Of a stretch of DNA of 64,000 bases, positions 59,401-64,000 are shown one piece after another. The DNA comes from Amylostereum areolatum (lineage: Eukaryota > Basidiomycota > Agaricomycetes > Russulales > Stereaceae). Position numbers and translations under genes: made by a program. The stretch spans positions 1,550,001 to 1,614,000 of the forward strand of contig SAXG01000004.1 of NCBI GenBank assembly GCA_012932865.1, in the 5' to 3' direction. The notes beneath the pieces are model-generated. The model saw only the letters and a program-made list of their open reading frames with translations. It searched no databases and was not told the DNA's origin. How positions within the stretch are numbered: position 1 is the stretch's first letter; every line of letters begins with the position of its first letter.

Positions 59401-60700
59401 CAAGGAATCCGAACCGAGCCGCTCAATCGACTGCACCCACCCGGCTCCCGGTGCTCTGTGACCGTCCAACTTGTCGTTTTACCCCATCCGCAATGACCTC
59501 CCGGAGACAAAGTTCCACCTTGGAAGGCCCGGTCGATCTCCCGCTCCTTCCCGCGTCCACACGCGAGTTCGTAAGGACTCTTTGCAACCTAGTTCGTCCG
59601 GTCCTTAATGCTGTCGGCCCTTCTCCATCCCAGATGGTCTATGCGCTCTCCCGGCATCCACACGCTCGACGAGGAAGGATCTCTCGTTGTGTTACCAGCG
59701 CCACGGACCCACATATCCTCGATCGACCAGAGTCCTGTCTTCTGGCCGCACGGTCTGATGGCCACCAAGGCAACAAGAACAAGGAGAGAAGAGGGACCGG
59801 GCGGTTCTCGCCAAATACTACGGCCGGAGGATTCGCCGTGGTCAGCTCTTCGAGGTAGCCTCTCATATCTACTTACAACCTGTCGACGACTACCGTAAGT
59901 TTTCCTTCTCTCCTTTCTTTTATCGTTCCAGGGGCTGACTCGTCTCATAGACTCGAACCTATCCACACGTCCTTGCTCAGGTCCAAGCTCGCACCTTTTC
60001 TCGTACGTTCAACGTTCACTCCCTACTCCGATAAGCGATACTGATATCTTACACGTCCTTCTCTCCCGTACTCGATGTATCATCCATATCTTCTCATCCT
60101 ACATTCCTCCCGGCCCCGCCTGACAGTACTGAAATCATAGTACCCAACCCTCTTCCTGATACATATGCACAGAGTCCGAGATGAGCTTCGCAGGACTTAC
60201 CCCACCCCCCGGCCATGAGTCCACCAATAACGCGCGAAGTGCCAGTACCACGTCCAAGTTTATGTTGCACGAGTGACAGTCCTAGGTCCACGCTCCGGTT
60301 GGCGGTTTATGGAGGCTTGACATGTTTAACTTGCCTGCTCGTCGGCGGCCTTGCAGTCGGCCTTGTGTCCCCCTTCTTTCCAGTCCCTGCGGGGAGTGCC
60401 CCAAAAGATGAAACGAAGACTTTGGACGTTGCCGAAGGCATCATTGGCACTTGTCGACCATTGATCGCCACTCTGGTCAAGGCGCACGCTCCGCGACATC
60501 GTAAAACCTTGGACGTCTCCCGATTCCCCTATACTCGTGCGTACTCACTGCCATAATGTCTGCCCGCCAACTCATCCAACCTCGCAGACTGTGTCCTCGA
60601 TGGTGCCGGCGGAGCCCCCATTCAACACTCCCCCGATCAGCGATCCTGCTTTGTCCTGCTCGACATTCCTTCGCCGGCCCCCACCTTGCGCGAATCCTTC
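59401..60700. other. Unassigned, possible exons of an unknown gene
   Basis: Plus-strand frames with some coding look: MTSRRQSSTLEGPVDLPLLP (59493) and a hydrophobic segment LTCLTCLLVGGLAVGLVSPF (about 60320-60380). I cannot join them into a gene or recognise a family. Confidence 0.3.
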
Positions 60701-60714
60701 TACACATCGACAAA

Positions 60715-62005
60715 ACCTGGCGCGTTTCGCGGAAGGAAATGATGCGGGTCGGGCATCGTAGGGTGGACTTGGATGGCGTAACCGCGCAAATCGAGAACTT
60801 TTCATCCGTCATCGCGGTCAATTGGACATCTCGAACGTATCCAAACGCACTCGGAACAACCACCACCATACGCCCGCCGCTGCCCATCATCATCTCATGC
60901 TCAGTGCCCATCAAAGATTTACTCAAGACCCGCCCTCCGCTTGCAGTTGATCCAGCAATCTCGAGACTTGGATGCAAATGCTCACGTCCACCGCCACCGT
61001 CGCCTCAATACATTGCGGGTTGGCCAAAAAATGTATAAACCACCAAGCCTTGGGCCTGCCTCTGGAACTGAAGGATCGCAAACGGTGAGCCATACCCGTA
61101 TACTTAGATGTCGATCATATACTGATCACCGCGTTTTGTCTTCCAGGCTGACATCGCATCGGTCTTCCCCAAGTGCACAACCAACGAACATACAGGGGAA
61201 TCGCGTTTGCCGACACATCTAGAGACCCTGTTCACTCCCTGGATCATCCTCTCCCGCACGTGTCCTTCTCCTACGAATCCTCTTCCGCTGCGAGGGTACC
61301 AATTTGTTGGTCTCCCTTTGAATCTACCCTTTCGCCTATCGCGTACAAACCCAGCGTACCGGACCTCCCATACAGTCGTCACACCCTCATCCCCGGTTGC
61401 ACAGCAAGACGGGAACCCTGCGCCCCCGCATATCTTTCATTTGCCCCTACCGACCCCGCCCACTTGTTTTTGGTCTAGAACCCTTGGAATCATGAAGTCG
61501 CGAGGCCCTCGCACACGTCCCCGCCACAGGAGCTCTTCATCGACCTCCCGCGGTTTTGAGTTAGGACCCGGTCCGAAGCGAAGAAAAGGCGTGTGAGTAT
61601 ATGGAACGTAGTGATCGAACGCGACGACGGGAACGAGGTGGGTACGTGGTTCTTCTGGGGTATCTTTAGGCGTGGAAAACGCTGACATTCTGGTATTCGT
61701 CCACCCAGGTCGATATATCGGTGTTACTCAGATGGATAGATTACCCTTCGCACATGTGTAGGCAGCATCTACACGACATGCTATACAACACGAGAACTGT
61801 TCGTGTTTTTTTCAGCCAAGAACCAGGAAGTACGACAGCAACAACGACCTCACTGTGTGCAATACCAAGGGCGTGTCTGTGCTGTTATCCCTCTTCTCAT
61901 GTGATGTTAATTCCGCCCCTCCCGTCGAGGGCTATAATTACACGCGGAATACAGTCCCGATTCCTCTGGTCTGTGTACAGCAATCTGCCTCGATGTTCAA
62001 GATAA
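60715..62005 (+). pseudogene. Third, diverged copy of the unknown gene
   Basis: Pieces match the two arm copies by pattern: VDLDGVTAQIENFSSVIAVN and WTSRTYPNALGTTTTI (60760-60870) corresponds to VQVNKSTPFIMIN and the following residues; RSEAKKRRVSIWNVVIERDD with GNE before a GTGGGT donor (about 61574-61637) corresponds to VVIERCDGYE and a donor; and the last exon VDISVLLRWIDY to FLWSVYSNLPRCSR (61709-62005) ends like LWPVHSNLR in the left copy. Frames between the pieces do not join cleanly. It precedes the caspase-like gene in the same direction, as the other copies precede TPR-CHAT genes. Confidence 0.4.
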
Positions 62006-63278
62006 TGACAGCTGTGTCACCGCTTCATGAAACTGCCTCTGAGAAACCGGTGTTGTAGGATCGTAATCGATTTCCTGTGCGTCTACTCGTTTGATTCCTT
62101 TCGCTCACGCTTACGCCCGGACAGTTCTTGTTCAGGATTAGTATCAGTCCTTGGCCGACTTTACTCCCCCGCACCTCTGCAAGAAAACAAAGTTCAACCG
62201 TGCAAGCCCGAGGTATCAACCCGTTATGTTTTTATCCACCTTGCGGGCACCAGACGCATCTCTACTCAATCCGCTTGAGTCCAACGTGATGATATGAGGG
62301 CCCCTCCTCGTGCCCACTCAAATAACCTCTGATCACGGTACTCGCAGAATCCGCACCTCATATTCGGTTGAAGAAGGTTATCTAATGATATCAGGATACA
62401 TCTATTGGTCCACGCGCGACCGAGATTGCCTCATGTTCGATCTTCCATCGTCAACGCGCCAACAGTCCTGTAGGTACACGCCCATCTCTGCGTTGAGTTG
62501 GCTGACGCTGGATTGTCTCGGCTCAGATCGTTCTCCCTCCCGCTAGCCTCGCGATTGAACGTGAACTCTAGGTGATTATATGGACTGCGTATGAAAGTGT
62601 TTTGCACGATGTATACTGTGTACTAATAAACCTCATAGTATGCAGGCTTTCGCTGCTGCCTTGGAGTAAACGCCCCAGTAAAAGGCTTGTTTGAGAGTTG
62701 CAGCGGGAGGTCACCTGTCACACGTTTCTCTTCCAATCGGACTGTCTTCGCCCTGATCGCCTCTTAGGCTACGCCCCTTCTCGAGCGACGCTGCACGCTT
62801 CTCCAATACAGATAAGCAAGTCGACATAATGAATGGGCTACAAACGGGCGGTGCCCTGCCGAAGAAGCTTCTACAACCCGGTTCCTCTGCCGATGTATAC
62901 TTCAAAAGGCGGACCGTCCCCTGGTCGTCCTTCCCCACGCCGTGAACTCGACGCAGCCGCCAGCGTTATCCCCATTTCTTTTCGCCAGCATGACCACTGG
63001 GTGCTTTTTGGACTGGATCGGCGTCACGGTCGAAACCATCGTCGAATTGTTGTGGTATCTGGACATGTGCGCATACATCACCTCGTCCGTGTCTGCGTGT
63101 CCCCAGCTGACCTCCTGTTAGTCACCCCCGCCCAACGTACTTATATGTTCGCCGCCTCCAATCTTGACCAGTACTGACAAATTGTATGTCACCTGTAGAC
63201 AAGGGGTTTCGGCGCACAACTCGATCACAGTGAGGCCTCCAGCGTACGTAGTTTTACGACTGGATCTTCTCCTCTCTA
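62006..63278. other. No clear gene; upstream of the caspase-like gene
   Basis: Only short frames. The frame at 62833-63177 has no recognisable content. Upstream exons of the caspase-like gene could lie here. Confidence 0.4.
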
Positions 63279-64000
63279 ATGCTCCCTCCGCTACCAAGGC
63301 ATATCCCACCCTCGGTCCCTGTCGAAACGTGAGTTGGTTTTTTTCGATGTTCTTTTTTGGCACCGCCGTCAGTCCGCTGAATCGATAACGTTACTTCTGA
63401 CGTCAGTCCTCCCTCGGCTATTTTTGCTGTGGTCATCGGTATCGACAGATACAAGCATGACAGTATTGGCAACCTCCAGGGCTCCGTCGCGGACGCGGAT
63501 GACGTGGTGAACTTCTTGACCGACATTTTGCGCGTCCCGCATGGGCGCATCCAGAACCTCCGCAACGAAGAGGCGACTCGGGAGCAGATCATCGGACACA
63601 TCCGTGGCTTGGCCACCAACCGCAAGATCAAGGACGGCGATCCTATTCTCATATACTACGCCGGGCATGGTGGAGAAGCCAAACCCCCAGCAGGATGGAC
63701 CTCTGGAGGCGGCAAGATCCAGATGATCCTTCCGCATGATTTTATTCCTCATACGAATACGGATGAGAGCTCCCAAGGCATTTTGGACGTTACCCTTTCG
63801 GCGTTACTCACCAGGCTTGCTGGGGTTAAAGGTGACAACATCGTAAGCAAACTTCCAGTGCCCTTTTCGTCTGCTCACCTCGAGGACCACTCAGACCGTC
63901 ATCTTCGACTGCTGCCACTCCGGATCGGGCACTCGGACAGACGAGCACATACCTTTGCTCTTCGTACGCGGAGTTGTGCTTCCCGACAACTACGACATTC
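63279..64000 (+). CDS. Caspase-like peptidase (family C14), 5' part, runs off the window
   Basis: Cys protease of the caspase/metacaspase type. Exons 63279-63328, 63407-63842 and 63895 to beyond 64000 join in frame. Start MLPPLPRHIPPSVPVE; then the p20-like core: FAVVIGIDRYKHDSIGNLQG, VADADDVVNFLTDIL, catalytic His in ILIYYAGHGGEAKPP, MILPHDFIPH, and after the second intron TVIFDCCHSGSG with the catalytic Cys. Both catalytic residues are present and no lesion is seen. Agaricomycetes carry many such C14 proteins, often with extra domains C-terminal to the protease; that part lies outside the window. It sits about 5 kb beyond the right arm, which carries another caspase-clan protease (TPR-CHAT). 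Confidence 0.88.

Overview
This is nuclear DNA from a filamentous basidiomycete, most likely an Agaricomycete. Genes are broken by many short (about 50-60 bp) GT-AG introns, and the recognisable families (TET/JBP dioxygenase, TPR-CHAT proteins, caspase-like C14 peptidase, DUF2015, class I sirtuin, APH-fold kinase, integrase-core protein) are typical of mushroom genomes. I see no rRNA, tRNA, CRISPR or bacterial operon structure. All calls come from reading the sequence; no database search was run.

Layout. 1-2.0 kb: edge copy of a repeated module whose gene lies just outside the window. 3.4-8.1 kb: multi-exon minus-strand gene, probably HECT-like. 9.8-11.8 kb: truncated CTP synthase fused to the tail of an unrelated Pro/Ser-rich gene. 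11.8-13.1 kb: two non-autonomous hAT-type elements with 8-bp target duplications. 13.5-16.7 kb: TET/JBP-like 2-oxoglutarate dioxygenase. 16.8-19.7 kb: young non-autonomous LTR retrotransposon inserted just upstream of that gene. 20.0-23.4 kb: decayed GATA-factor and cytosolic HSP70 genes. 23.6-25.4 kb: intact integrase-core gene.

25.6-58.5 kb is built around a large inverted duplication. Each arm (about 25.6-33.3 and 58.5-50.3 kb) carries, in the same order, a decayed gene of unknown function, a TPR-CHAT gene, and, convergent with it, a gene for a small DUF98/chorismate-lyase-like protein. The right arm is intact; the left arm is full of frameshifts. Between the arms is a GC-rich block of ordinary genes: DUF2015 membrane protein, SIR2/HST1 sirtuin, KAT14-like acetyltransferase, CUE-DUF1771-Smr protein, mannose-6-phosphate isomerase, and an APH-like kinase with a nonsense codon. 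The right end (58.5-64 kb) holds a further partial repeat, a third diverged copy of the unknown gene, and the 5' part of a caspase-like C14 peptidase gene.

The most interesting feature is the repeated unit TPR-CHAT plus convergent DUF98-like gene, with a third promoter copy at the window edge and a caspase-fold peptidase close by. CHAT and C14 are both caspase-clan proteases, and TPR-CHAT proteins are known protease effectors in bacteria, so this may be a diversifying protease-effector locus; that function is inference. A caution: two conserved genes in the central block (isomerase and Smr protein) each show small frameshifts in the given sequence, so some left-arm frameshifts could be sequencing errors rather than decay.
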